Source: a virus
Length of the DNA stretch: 59,104 nucleotides
IMG/VR virus record: IMGVR_UViG_3300036820_000020
Coordinates: 1 to 59,104 of that record
Reading direction: 5' to 3' (one strand)
Positions 35,527-44,291 of this stretch are shown here, piece after piece; within the stretch, counting starts at the first letter, position 1; every line of letters begins with the position of its first letter. A program made the position numbers and the translations under genes. Under the pieces are notes generated by a model. That model worked only from the letters and a program-made list of their open reading frames with translations. It made no database searches and was not told where the DNA came from.

Positions 35527-35613
35527 TTCTAAATCCTAATCCTAATCCCAATCCTAATCCCAATCCTGACCTGACCTAACCTGATCTGATAACTAATTAT
35601 TCAATGCGCTTTG

Positions 35614-37812
35614 CTAATGCGCCGAAGTTCGTACTGTCGATGCCGCCCCGCCCTGCTTCACTTCGAGGGACGGCGGCTGCTGGAGCGTCTGCGGACGGCC
35701 TCTTCCCTGCTTGCCTTTGCCGCCTCCGCCGCCAGTAGCCTGAGCGATCCTGGCCATGATCTCCAACTGGACAATGTATCGCTCCATTTCATTCCTGGCT
35801 TCTCTCAATACTCCCGTCTCCGGATCTTTGAACATACACGGACCGAAGTTTTTGATATCGAAAATCTGTTCCGCTTGCGTCCACCAGGACAGAGGAAATC
35901 CGAGTTTGATTGCCTGTAACATCATCAGTTTGCGAGTTTGTGAGTTGAATTCGTGTAAAGAATAAGGCGTGATCGAAAAGCTGAAATTAGACTTGTGCCA
36001 GCGCGCCCGTTCAAACTGTCTGACCGATAGCGTGGGCCAGCGGACTTGTGTTTTGGGATTGTGCAGCCAGGTGCCGTCCGGACCTTCCGTCATCTCGACG
36101 TATTTACCCTTGTCCTTTGGATCTTCGGTTAATGGAATCAGCGTTCCAGGGTCATAATCAAAATCTTCGTCTGTCACGCCATCCGGACCAAGTACCTGAA
36201 ATCTCCGTTTGGCTGTGGAGAATTGGAACCAGTCGGACTTCCACATCTCGCCAAGCATCCGGACCGCTTCTTCCATATTGCGAGACTGGTCTTTTACTAA
36301 CGGACCCATCGCTTCCAGGAGCTTTTCAGTCGAGTCGCCAGATGGTAGTTGGCGGGCTCTCGCCATTGCCGACACGTCCGCCACGCCCATCTGGTCTTTG
36401 AGAATTGCAGGGAGAATCCTGGCCGCCGCTTCGATCACTGCCGGGTTCGCCTGATACCATTGATACGGCAGCATCGGAATAAACTGTTTATCCGCCTGAT
36501 TCAAAGACAGATCCAATCCGACTCGAAGACCGGGCAGACGAGGATTAGTGGTCTGAAGCATCGACGTGGCGGTAGAACCACGGTCGTAGAAAGCGGACGG
36601 ATTGAGAGAGAGGTTCATCTGGTCTCCCAATCCACGCCACAGTTCTATACAGAGTTTTTCGATGGATTGTCCGTAGCGGGTGACCGGGAATCCAAGCCAG
36701 TTCCATGCCCAGTCGTCAGCCCGTAATTGGACTGCCGGTACCCGGCCATCCCAGCGATAAGATCCCTGGTGTTCAGGAGCCGGGTTGATAATGCAGTGAT
36801 CCGTCGCGATGATGAGACGGCGATTCGGATAGATAAGACAATCTTCCCTTTTGGCCTTTTTAGTCTCGATTCTGCCACCTGCCAGTTTATTGCCGGTATG
36901 AATCTCCTGGCCTACGAAAGGCACTTCGTAAGACCAGGAAGTCCCCCAGATCCCGTCAGGTCCACATATTTGAAGCGGGTGATCGGTTTCATTTACCGAG
37001 TCGTCGTCGATATATTCGTAGTAGACGTCTACCGTGTCCCAGGTACTCGCTTCCTCGGGGCGCCGCGTGCCTTGTGAGAACCGCTTGAGAACGGCGGAAG
37101 CGAATTTGACCGCCTGGGCAATTACCATTCCCTTGCCCATCGTGGTCACTCGATTGGCCTTGATGTTATCTCTTTGTAAAGGGAACATCCGCCAGACCTG
37201 ATGGACCGGCATCTTCTTACGAAGCGCGACCGAATAAGCCCCTTGAATACTGAGGTTCGGAGGGAGACCTAGGGGAAGAACGTCGAGGGGTCCGTAGGCG
37301 TCCCAGACGATATCGCCGTCGCCGTGGTCGTAGTAATTCGGATCATAGCGCGGTCCAACGTACGCCGTTCCTCCTACGCATGCCCATTGCCAGGCTTTGC
37401 GGAGAGCGCGGTCGGCGAAAGTGGAATTCTGCCAGGCGATAAAGCCTTTGTTTAGAATGTCGTTTTGTTCGCGGTAGGCTTCGGACTCTGATTTAAAAGA
37501 TGGGACAATGCGAAGATTGGTTTGCGCGGCGACGATCTCTTTGGTATTGCGGGCGGTGGACTCGGTTTTGACATTCGAAAGAGACTGGACATCGGTCACC
37601 AGGAATTCTCCGTTGATAATGTCCATGCCGTCGGCGATGTATTTGTAAGCGGGCTGGAGACGGAGGTAGGAAGCGGAATCGGCTAAGAACTGCTGAGACC
37701 AGGCGAACAGTTCGTTTGGAGAGCAGGCTTCCCATTCGCCGCGGCCGTTCTTTTCGAATGGTTTAGGACAGAGGTACGCCTGGTCTATCGGGTTGTGTCC
37801 GGGGTACCGCAT
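35614..37812 (-). CDS. Portal protein
   Basis: 732 aa. The N-terminal half has portal-type features: a helical arm, EIVAAQTNLRIVPSFKSESEAYREQNDILNKGF, then LRKAWQWACVGGTAYVGPRYDP and DVLPLGLPP. A long helical region near 430-520 (AAARILPAILKDQMGVADVSAMARARQLPSGDSTEKLLEAM) matches the stem/crown of large podovirus-type portals. The C-terminal 70 residues form a helix and a Gly-rich tail. It lies downstream of terminase and upstream of scaffold and capsid, the expected order. Confidence 0.82.
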   Translation of the reverse strand: MRYPGHNPIDQAYLCPKPFEKNGRGEWEACSPNELFAWSQQFLADSASYLRLQPAYKYIADGMDIINGEFLVTDVQSLSNVKTESTARNTKEIVAAQTNLRIVPSFKSESEAYREQNDILNKGFIAWQNSTFADRALRKAWQWACVGGTAYVGPRYDPNYYDHGDGDIVWDAYGPLDVLPLGLPPNLSIQGAYSVALRKKMPVHQVWRMFPLQRDNIKANRVTTMGKGMVIAQAVKFASAVLKRFSQGTRRPEEASTWDTVDVYYEYIDDDSVNETDHPLQICGPDGIWGTSWSYEVPFVGQEIHTGNKLAGGRIETKKAKREDCLIYPNRRLIIATDHCIINPAPEHQGSYRWDGRVPAVQLRADDWAWNWLGFPVTRYGQSIEKLCIELWRGLGDQMNLSLNPSAFYDRGSTATSMLQTTNPRLPGLRVGLDLSLNQADKQFIPMLPYQWYQANPAVIEAAARILPAILKDQMGVADVSAMARARQLPSGDSTEKLLEAMGPLVKDQSRNMEEAVRMLGEMWKSDWFQFSTAKRRFQVLGPDGVTDEDFDYDPGTLIPLTEDPKDKGKYVEMTEGPDGTWLHNPKTQVRWPTLSVRQFERARWHKSNFSFSITPYSLHEFNSQTRKLMMLQAIKLGFPLSWWTQAEQIFDIKNFGPCMFKDPETGVLREARNEMERYIVQLEIMARIAQATGGGGGKGKQGRGRPQTLQQPPSLEVKQGGAASTVRTSAH

Positions 37813-37894
37813 CGCATTAGAATTAGCTACAGTCTAATCTAGTCTAGTCTAGTCTATAGTCTAGTCCAGGCTATAGTCTAGTCTATAGTCTAGT
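37813..37894. repeat. TAGTC/TATAGTC tandem repeats upstream of portal
   Basis: About twelve imperfect copies of TCTAG/TAGTC(TA) in 80 bases. The coding strand reads GACTATAGACTAG; no clear ribosome-binding site. Confidence 0.75.
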
Positions 37895-38278
37895 CTAGTT
37901 CTGCACCAGCATGAAAGACACCATGACTGCCGCGGTATGAGCGATCCAGGCCGGCGCGGTAATGCCGGCATCGAATCTGAATAGCGCTGTCTCGCCTGGG
38001 TTGAGACGAAGAAAAGCCGTGCCGCTCGCCGCCGTCAATACCTGCATGTAATTCGTTGTGTCCAGGTTGGTGAGCTGGCAGTAGCCATTCGTGGACACAC
38101 TGCCTAAAGGAATCGCCACGCCACCCGATGTCGTAGGGACCAGGAAAATACCGAAAGAATTCTGAGAATTGGTCGTGGAGACGGTGAGGGGCGAGGTAGA
38201 GCCTGATACCTGATTGACACTGGGAATCGTCGTGTCCGTCAGGGTCATATTGGCGTTGATGCGAAGAGATCCGGACAT
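37895..38278 (-). CDS. Small beta-rich virion protein
   Basis: 127 aa: NANMTLTDTTIPSVNQVSGSTSPLTVSTTNSQ followed by QLTNLDTTNYMQVLTAASGTAFLRLNPGETALFRFDA. The second half fits small decoration-type beta sandwiches that present 'nLd.tNyv.vg' loops. Between the portal and a two-TM peptide gene. Structural role inferred. Confidence 0.6.
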   Translation of the reverse strand: MSGSLRINANMTLTDTTIPSVNQVSGSTSPLTVSTTNSQNSFGIFLVPTTSGGVAIPLGSVSTNGYCQLTNLDTTNYMQVLTAASGTAFLRLNPGETALFRFDAGITAPAWIAHTAAVMVSFMLVQN

Positions 38279-38304
38279 AGATAAAGCTTACGCTATATCC
38301 CCCG

Positions 38305-38430
38305 TTACCGGAAGAACTCTGTCAATACCAGGATAAAAATCCCCATCCATCCCGCCCGGTCATCCCGCAATACCACCGCCAAAAGAAAGCAGACAAGAGA
38401 AAGAATCAATAGAATAATCTTTGCGCTCAT
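38305..38430 (-). CDS. Small two-helix membrane protein (41 aa)
   Basis: M-S-A-K then a hydrophobic helix (IILLILSLVCFLLAVVL), a charged turn RDDRAG and a second helix (WMGIFILVLTEFF). This two-TM hairpin, of the type often annotated as a small phage membrane protein, could act in lysis or superinfection exclusion. Translation is supported by GTGCAAAGGATC repeats upstream that each carry an AAGGA core. Confidence 0.65.
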   Translation of the reverse strand: MSAKIILLILSLVCFLLAVVLRDDRAGWMGIFILVLTEFFR

Positions 38431-38433
38431 GAC

Positions 38434-38497
38434 ACGATCCTTTGCACAATCCTTACACAGTCCTTTGCACGATCCTTTGCACGATCCTTTTCAGTGT
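38434..38497 (-). repeat. Four-fold repeated ribosome-binding sites
   Basis: The coding strand reads GTGCAAAGGATC about four times before the ATG at 38430. Only the last AAGGA is at usual spacing. Confidence 0.7.
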
Positions 38498-38502
38498 GAA
38501 AT

Positions 38503-39429
38503 TCATTTCGCCCGTCTCGCTTTCCAGCCGGTATCTTCCGCGCACCAGTCCTGTACTTTACCTTGATCAAACTCGATCAGTTGCGCGTGGAAATGCGCGT
38601 CCAGGGCCTTTCCATATCTGACTTCTGTCTTGCGGTCGCTCCTGGCTCTGACCATGCGAGCCAAAGACAACAGGAGCGGATTGTGTCTGATCTTCGCGTT
38701 CACATCATCCCGCATCGCCTTCCGCCGCGACTCCCAGTAGAACCTGTGCATTTCCCGGTGGTCTTTCATCTTGCCGGTTTCATAGATGTTCACGTCTTTG
38801 ACGAAACGGTTATAGTCGTGGATATTGGTGAGTTCAATACGCTTCATACCGGGTTCCGTGGATTCGTTGTTACGTCCTGGTATGTAGTAGCGGTTCAGAC
38901 CACGCGGAAGAGATTCGTAGTTGGCGCGCTCGTAGACGACTAAGGGTTCAAAGCGGCGGGCGTTTAAAGCTACACCTTCGCCTGGATAAGTGACCCGGCG
39001 GATAGCGGCGGCGGTACAGTGAAAGAGCGATCCATCCTCTTTCTCTCTGAGAATGCCACAGATCTTGGCGAGAGGGAGAGCGCGTGGATTCTGCCTATAC
39101 GCTTCGTGTTCACCGCCGCATTCGACGCAATGGTAGACCGCGGTCCGCTGAAAAGTAGAGGAATGGGTAGCCGGGTCCATTGCCCAGTCCGGAAGTAAAG
39201 ATGGGAGAAGAGAAGAGGACTGCGGGATGCCTTCGTCATCGACAACGATAATTTCCAACAAAGGCAGCAGTGGTTCTGTGACTCGCGCCTTTACGAACTG
39301 TTCCTGTTGCGCCTGTTGCCCTTGCTGCGCCTGTTGCCCTTGCTGCGCCTGTTGCCCTTGCTGCTCCTGTTGCCCTTGCTGTTCCTGCTGCCCTTGCTGT
39401 TCCTGCCGCTTCTCCAGTTCCGGGGTCAA
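38503..39429 (-). CDS. Hypothetical protein with Gln-rich repeat N-terminus
   Basis: 308 aa. Residues 8-45 are 18-bp-encoded repeats (QQGQQE then QQGQQA). After that comes a globular part with a CVECGGEHE zinc-knuckle-like pair and, further on, CTAAAIRRVTYPGEG, then a highly charged helical C-terminus (MHRFYWESRRKAMRDDVNAKIRH). The start overlaps the preceding KTSC gene's end by 4 bases. No family recognised. Confidence 0.6.
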   Translation of the reverse strand: MTPELEKRQEQQGQQEQQGQQEQQGQQAQQGQQAQQGQQAQQEQFVKARVTEPLLPLLEIIVVDDEGIPQSSSLLPSLLPDWAMDPATHSSTFQRTAVYHCVECGGEHEAYRQNPRALPLAKICGILREKEDGSLFHCTAAAIRRVTYPGEGVALNARRFEPLVVYERANYESLPRGLNRYYIPGRNNESTEPGMKRIELTNIHDYNRFVKDVNIYETGKMKDHREMHRFYWESRRKAMRDDVNAKIRHNPLLLSLARMVRARSDRKTEVRYGKALDAHFHAQLIEFDQGKVQDWCAEDTGWKARRAK

Positions 39430-39689
39430 TTCTTCCTCCGCGATTTCCGTCCGCTCTTGGTCATGCCATCCGCCAGCTTTCTTTCACTGTACTGGCCATT
39501 TATCTTAGCGTGAAAGTATCCGCCTGGGGAACCAGACTGGAAAAGCGAATCAGCCACCGTCGGAGGGATACCACGGTAAGAGTACATCGCGCCATTGACG
39601 AACTGGAGTGTCAGGGTTTGCGTGGCCGGGTCGTAATCGCCTCCGTTCAGATGATGAGATTGAAGCGCTCTCCAAGCCATTTCATTCAC
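39426..39689 (-). CDS. KTSC domain protein
   Basis: 87 aa. GGDYDPATQTLTLQFVNGAMYSYRGIPPTVADSLFQSGSPGGYFHAKINGQYSERKL contains every hallmark of the KTSC domain (YDp.t..L.v.F.nG.vY.Y..vP..v...l....S.G.yfn..Ir..Y). The domain is often fused to or near replication and RNA-binding enzymes; its activity is unknown. The start may be 39689 or, with better ribosome-site spacing, 39680. Basic tail at the C-terminus. Confidence 0.8.
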   Translation of the reverse strand: MNEMAWRALQSHHLNGGDYDPATQTLTLQFVNGAMYSYRGIPPTVADSLFQSGSPGGYFHAKINGQYSERKLADGMTKSGRKSRRKN

Positions 39690-39692
39690 CTT

Positions 39693-41516
39693 TCATTCAC
39701 CCGTTACCGTTATCGCGTCTGGAGATCCAGTGACCAGAAATGAATAACTTCCAATACCGTACCCGGATACAAACCACTGATGTTTGTAGGTCGCGGGCGG
39801 CAGATCCGGCATGACATCAGTATACTCCAAGGTTCCATCCGCGGCCAGATTTCCCACTACTCCCAATCTGGTCTTGTTCCCTTGCCTGTCCACCAGCAGA
39901 TACGACACCGGCAGACCGACGGGCATCCACGGTTCCACACAGTCTCCTTTGAAGCCGTCAACTTCGAATCCAATATGCAATTTGACCGTCCATTGATCGC
40001 CAACGGCAAACGACAGGCCGGAAGATAACGCCAGCGCCGCCTGTCCTTTCTTGGATTTGCCGTAACCTACACCGCAGTCCGGACTAACCGATTGATAACC
40101 TGCAACAGTCAATTTCGATGTAATGTTCATGACTTGACTTTCACTTTGCAATTCTATTCTTCTTGTATGGATCTCACCGGCAGCCGGATTCGACTTGAAC
40201 TGATGCGGATATAGCGCGTTTGGGACACCGCGCCGCAGGAAGCCGCATAGCTCAGGCCATCCAGCTCCGGAACTCATATCCATGACTAATAGATCGGATT
40301 TTCTGTCTTTAAAATATTCCAGTACTTCGGAATTGTGGCGGCGATAACGGCGTATAAAAACCTCCGCGTCGAAGTCTTCCTGTCCGTATAATTCCCGATG
40401 GAGGTAGAGAGGGAAATTGTTTTGCTTGTTCCAGGTATCCCGGAACTCATTTGCGATACTCCAGTGGCGTTGAACACTCGCTAGCCACGCGCGTTCATCG
40501 CGCAATGTCAAAATAAATTTGGAACGAGGATAAAGACTATCCAGTTCCCGGTAAAAAAGAGGGATTGGGAGATCCGACAGAGCGTAGTAATCTTCAAGCG
40601 CGGCGGGCCGTTTCTTCCAGGTGAGATCGTCATAGATGGATTTAGCCCATTCGACCGACTTCCAGTGTCCGCTGCTGTAGCCCAGAATTTCTAAAGCCGT
40701 ATGCAGCGAAGTCGTCCCTGTCTTGTGCATACCGATCCCGAATATCCTTGTGGGAAGACGTGTCAATTCGATCGGATCAGTTGAAAAGTTTTTGAAAACA
40801 ACACCGCAGCCGAAGTCGCCAAAATTAGCAATCGTGGCGGTTTCGGCGACTGTCGTGAACTCATCCGAACTCATCAGGACCTCTACGTCCTGATACTCTT
40901 TGAAACGCATTTTGTCGGTGTGCAGGATCACGTTCAGGTACTTACGCGGAATTTCACAAGCGTCGTAACCCAAACGGCGTACGCGGCAGTGGAAATCCTT
41001 GTCGTCCGGACCCCATTTGTTATATTTGGATTCGTCATATCCACCGGTTTTAACAAACGCGGCGGAAGTTACCACGATACGGCCATTGCAGCCTTTCGGA
41101 TATCTGGACTCGGCGGGCTGGTTGCGGTTAGCCCATAGGAACCGGAGACTGTTCTCCGAAATCTTTCCGGCTATATAACCGGCGAATCCAGGACCTGTAA
41201 AGTTGTCCGCGTCCAGGTTTACTAACACCCCGGCGCCTTCGATCATACCCAGCCGGTGGGCCATATTCTTGGCGTGCGCCATCTGGAAGTGACGGGCGGA
41301 CGGGAAACTATAGACCACCAGGCGTCCGCTTTCAATATCAGCGCGATGACAGGTTTTCAGATAATCCGAAAGACCGTCGCGGCTGTTGTAGTCTAAGACG
41401 ATATGTTTTAGATACGGATAATCTAGATTGTCGGATATATTGCGCGGCAGGGTTTCACGCAGGTGTTGCAGACGGCCCCGGCAGGTTGTACAGAAAGCGA
41501 TTGACGGAGATCCCAT
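39693..41516 (-). CDS. Glycosyltransferase - sulfotransferase fusion with C-terminal beta domain
   Basis: 607 aa, three parts. Residues 1-215: GT-A glycosyltransferase with NLDADNF (DxD, 102-104) and the acceptor/metal segment KWGPDDKDFHCRVRRLGY. Residues 255-450: PAPS-dependent sulfotransferase with the 5'-phosphosulfate loop HKTGTTS (264-270), LEILGY following and the 3'-phosphate motif LTLRDERAWLASVQRHW. Residues 470-607: a beta-rich domain (VDGFKGDCVEPWMPVG ... SYSFLVTG), perhaps carbohydrate-binding. Joining the two enzymes suggests a sugar is added and sulfated in one step, probably on virion or host-surface glycan. Within the late operon. Confidence 0.8.
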   Translation of the reverse strand: MGSPSIAFCTTCRGRLQHLRETLPRNISDNLDYPYLKHIVLDYNSRDGLSDYLKTCHRADIESGRLVVYSFPSARHFQMAHAKNMAHRLGMIEGAGVLVNLDADNFTGPGFAGYIAGKISENSLRFLWANRNQPAESRYPKGCNGRIVVTSAAFVKTGGYDESKYNKWGPDDKDFHCRVRRLGYDACEIPRKYLNVILHTDKMRFKEYQDVEVLMSSDEFTTVAETATIANFGDFGCGVVFKNFSTDPIELTRLPTRIFGIGMHKTGTTSLHTALEILGYSSGHWKSVEWAKSIYDDLTWKKRPAALEDYYALSDLPIPLFYRELDSLYPRSKFILTLRDERAWLASVQRHWSIANEFRDTWNKQNNFPLYLHRELYGQEDFDAEVFIRRYRRHNSEVLEYFKDRKSDLLVMDMSSGAGWPELCGFLRRGVPNALYPHQFKSNPAAGEIHTRRIELQSESQVMNITSKLTVAGYQSVSPDCGVGYGKSKKGQAALALSSGLSFAVGDQWTVKLHIGFEVDGFKGDCVEPWMPVGLPVSYLLVDRQGNKTRLGVVGNLAADGTLEYTDVMPDLPPATYKHQWFVSGYGIGSYSFLVTGSPDAITVTGE

Positions 41517-41519
41517 AGA

Positions 41520-41547
41520 GTCACGGTCACGGTCACGGTCGCGGTCG
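41520..41547. repeat. Short GGTCAC/GGTCGC array
   Basis: About five hexamers of the same GGTCNN type as the arrays at 57.3-59 kb, just upstream of the glycosyltransferase-sulfotransferase start. Confidence 0.7.
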
Positions 41548-41572
41548 CAATTGGAAGATCGGAAATCAAAAG

Positions 41573-41884
41573 TTAGTGAGTGGCTGTGGTAGTAATGGTG
41601 GCGACGGCGGCGGCAGTGGTGGCGGTAGCGGTGGCGGCGGCTGTGGCAGTGGCGGCGGTGGCATGATTCACCGCGGATACGATGACCGCCTTTTGATCTT
41701 CCGCCAAACCCGGAATCTTTTCAAGATGAGTCAGGAGATCCGGCACGGCAGACGGCGGCAAAGGATTCATATCGGAACTGGCGGAAGGGTTGAGGAGAGT
41801 CCAGACCGTTCCGAATACGGAAAATGCCAGTTCGATGAGGTCTTCTATAGTAGTGATAGTCGTGATAGTACTAGTAGGTGTCAT
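41573..41884 (-). CDS. Small protein with hydrophobic core and Ala/Thr tail
   Basis: 103 aa. TIEDLIELAFSVFGTVWTLLNPSA and LLTHLEKIPGLAEDQKAVIVSAVNHA form two helical parts typical of a small phage protein. A repeat-encoded (Ala-Thr)n tail covers the last 28 residues. The first helix may be membrane-associated. The tail codons come from CGGCGG-type expansion, so its length is probably variable. Confidence 0.5.
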   Translation of the reverse strand: MTPTSTITTITTIEDLIELAFSVFGTVWTLLNPSASSDMNPLPPSAVPDLLTHLEKIPGLAEDQKAVIVSAVNHATAATATAAATATATTAAAVATITTTATH

Positions 41885-41947
41885 AACAGAGACCAGTCTA
41901 CCAGATCGTCAATCAAGATACCAGGAGCATTATTCTAGCCATTTTGG

Positions 41948-44287
41948 TTATTTGGTATCTTTAGTAATTCCGCCTGTATCCGATTGCGCCCCCCACGCCC
42001 AGGACGCGCACGATTTCGGCGATCTGGACTGAGACAGGCCGCCAGACAGATTGTTGCCGTTGATGGTATCCTGTCCGCCTGTCAAAGCCAGCAAAGCCGA
42101 GTCATAGGCAAGATGCGCCGGGTTCTTTCCGCTGTACGCTGTTACCTTGGACGCCCGCCAGTAATTGACATCCCACGAATAAAAAGACTTCAGGATGAAC
42201 CCGAGCGCCATAATCCGATCATCTTTACCGCCGTACCCCGCTCTCAACTGCTGTTCCATCTCGTCTCCTTCGAGCGACTGCATTTCCTTGACGAAGAAGG
42301 GAGAGCAGATCTCGATCTCACCATCTCTGAGAGATTTGACAATCATCTCGATCATGGCGGCACGGAACCAGAAGTTAGTAAAGACGCCGATCTTGTTGAA
42401 TTTGGACAGTTCAATGCGGCGGTTATCGACCTGTTTATCGTTCCAGGAGTGGAAATTCGTCCAGTTCATCAAACGCAGGATGTTCTGTACTACGTCCCCT
42501 TTGCCCCTGCATTCGATAGCCATCCGCGGCTGTTTCATAGATCCATGCCTGTCTTTGACCGAATACCAGGTGCCAAGAGCGAGTAGGAACGGCCATACAT
42601 CCAAAGCCGATACGTGGCCGGATGCAAATTCACAAACCTGTTTCGTAGGACCTTCGAGACTATGCTTCCGCAACCCTTCGATACAAGTGCTGTCCTTGTC
42701 GATACCGTCTCCGGTGTCGCATCCGAATCCGTATTCAAACCCTTCGATGGGCGGCTCCCAGACGTACAATTTATCAATCGATCCCTTTTTGGAATCAGAT
42801 TCATAATCCCATCCTCTAAACTTGAGAGGGACTAATTCGAAAGGGATCTTGATGCCGCCGCCGGCGTCGGCGGTGATAGAGATCGGCGGCAGATCAGAAT
42901 TGATAAGAATGTCCTGCGGCTGCATACGGGACGGGACGAATTCGACAGGACCGCGTAATCCAAACACTCCCCACAACGGCTGTGTACGGGTGTTGGTGCG
43001 GTAGAAGTCAATTGTGTCCACGTCGAACACGGTGATGTTAGACGATTGAAACGCCTCGGCGTCATTGGCCGGCATTTCCTGAAGGAATTTGTTGAGAGAA
43101 TTCTTGCGGATGGCGTCTCCGCGCTCGCATTCGTAATACCAGATCTGCTCCAATGGCATGTGCCAGTTGGAGCCTAGGTGGCGGACGAGATAGTCTGTTT
43201 GGAGGACGTAGGCGCGAGCGGCCTCCGCGTGATTCTTAGCCCACGGCGCCATTGATTCAGAATAATCTAAAGGGACAGGACGGCCTATCAAGTCAACTGG
43301 TTTCGGATACAGGCCGCCGACAAACCACGGAAGAAACAGAGGACGGAGACGGCCACGGCCCTGCGGCCATTCCTCTTTAGCCGCTTCCCAATGCTCATGC
43401 CAGGCGTTATTGATACCTTCGGCGGTTCCTTCCAAGGCCAGAAAGGATCGAGGGGACGGGTGCATACCGCGAAGCAAAGCGGAGTCTACGATTGAGTTCA
43501 TATCGGTAAACTCGGCCAGTTCGGATAAGTGAGCCACGTTGGGACTGTCTCCCCTGGCCATGCCGGTAGTCTGCTGGCCGTGCTCCATCGTGATAGCCGA
43601 TCCGTTGAAGAATTCGAGGAGTTTGCCCGCCTGGTCCACTTTACCGAGTTTGCCTGGCTGGCTGGAGCCTGGCTGCATCCAGTAGGGCATTCTTACAAGC
43701 ACGAACGAGATCAGTTTGAAGAGCTTCAAAGTCTTCTTGTCGGTCGAGCTGGCCAAATATGCATTGATATTCGAATCGAAAACAACTCGATGTAACAGAA
43801 TAAGCGTAATAATGCGGCTTATTCCTAACTGCCGGGCCTTCAGGATGATGAGGAAGATTGCAATCTCCTGATCCTCCATCTCGGCTACTATGTTTAAGAA
43901 GATCTCCTGGCTTGTCCATAGCTTCATCCTCACAGTTTCGTTATCGGTAGATTTGATCCAGGCGCAGCGCTCGACCCAGTACCAGAAGTCGATAGCGCAT
44001 AGGATACGCTGACACTTGATCCAATAGGATTCGTCTGTAGTAAGCGTGTCTTTCCAAGATAGAATAGGCTGGCCGGTGGAAGAGTTATAGACCTGGCGTC
44101 CGTCAGGCGTTACTTTGCGGCGGGGGATCAGGCGGCCAGTTTCGGGATCGTGTTCGACCAGGGAGTCGAAATGCGAGACGGCGCGGGCGAATTCGAGGAC
44201 AGAGACACGTTCCAACTTTAGACCGCGATTGGAAGGATGGGAGAGAACGCGGTTGAGGTTGCGAGAGATAATACGGTCGGAATACAC
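41948..44287 (-). CDS. terL: Terminase large subunit (TerL)
   Basis: 779 aa from GTG. The ATPase part has a KARQLGIS phosphate loop (150-157), a terminase-style Walker A of the R-x-[hydrophobic]-G-x-S type, and Walker B NVAHLSELAEF at 250-260, followed by the coupling motif FLALEGTAEG. The nuclease part shows YGFGCDTGDGIDKDSTC (D524, D528/D530), the RuvC-like metal site. Sequences after 690 hold EMIVKSLRDGEIEI ... DEMEQQL. The motor that packages DNA into the head. It is longer than most TerL proteins because of N-terminal and linker additions. Confidence 0.9.
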   Translation of the reverse strand: MYSDRIISRNLNRVLSHPSNRGLKLERVSVLEFARAVSHFDSLVEHDPETGRLIPRRKVTPDGRQVYNSSTGQPILSWKDTLTTDESYWIKCQRILCAIDFWYWVERCAWIKSTDNETVRMKLWTSQEIFLNIVAEMEDQEIAIFLIILKARQLGISRIITLILLHRVVFDSNINAYLASSTDKKTLKLFKLISFVLVRMPYWMQPGSSQPGKLGKVDQAGKLLEFFNGSAITMEHGQQTTGMARGDSPNVAHLSELAEFTDMNSIVDSALLRGMHPSPRSFLALEGTAEGINNAWHEHWEAAKEEWPQGRGRLRPLFLPWFVGGLYPKPVDLIGRPVPLDYSESMAPWAKNHAEAARAYVLQTDYLVRHLGSNWHMPLEQIWYYECERGDAIRKNSLNKFLQEMPANDAEAFQSSNITVFDVDTIDFYRTNTRTQPLWGVFGLRGPVEFVPSRMQPQDILINSDLPPISITADAGGGIKIPFELVPLKFRGWDYESDSKKGSIDKLYVWEPPIEGFEYGFGCDTGDGIDKDSTCIEGLRKHSLEGPTKQVCEFASGHVSALDVWPFLLALGTWYSVKDRHGSMKQPRMAIECRGKGDVVQNILRLMNWTNFHSWNDKQVDNRRIELSKFNKIGVFTNFWFRAAMIEMIVKSLRDGEIEICSPFFVKEMQSLEGDEMEQQLRAGYGGKDDRIMALGFILKSFYSWDVNYWRASKVTAYSGKNPAHLAYDSALLALTGGQDTINGNNLSGGLSQSRSPKSCASWAWGAQSDTGGITKDTK

Positions 44288-44291
44288 TTAC

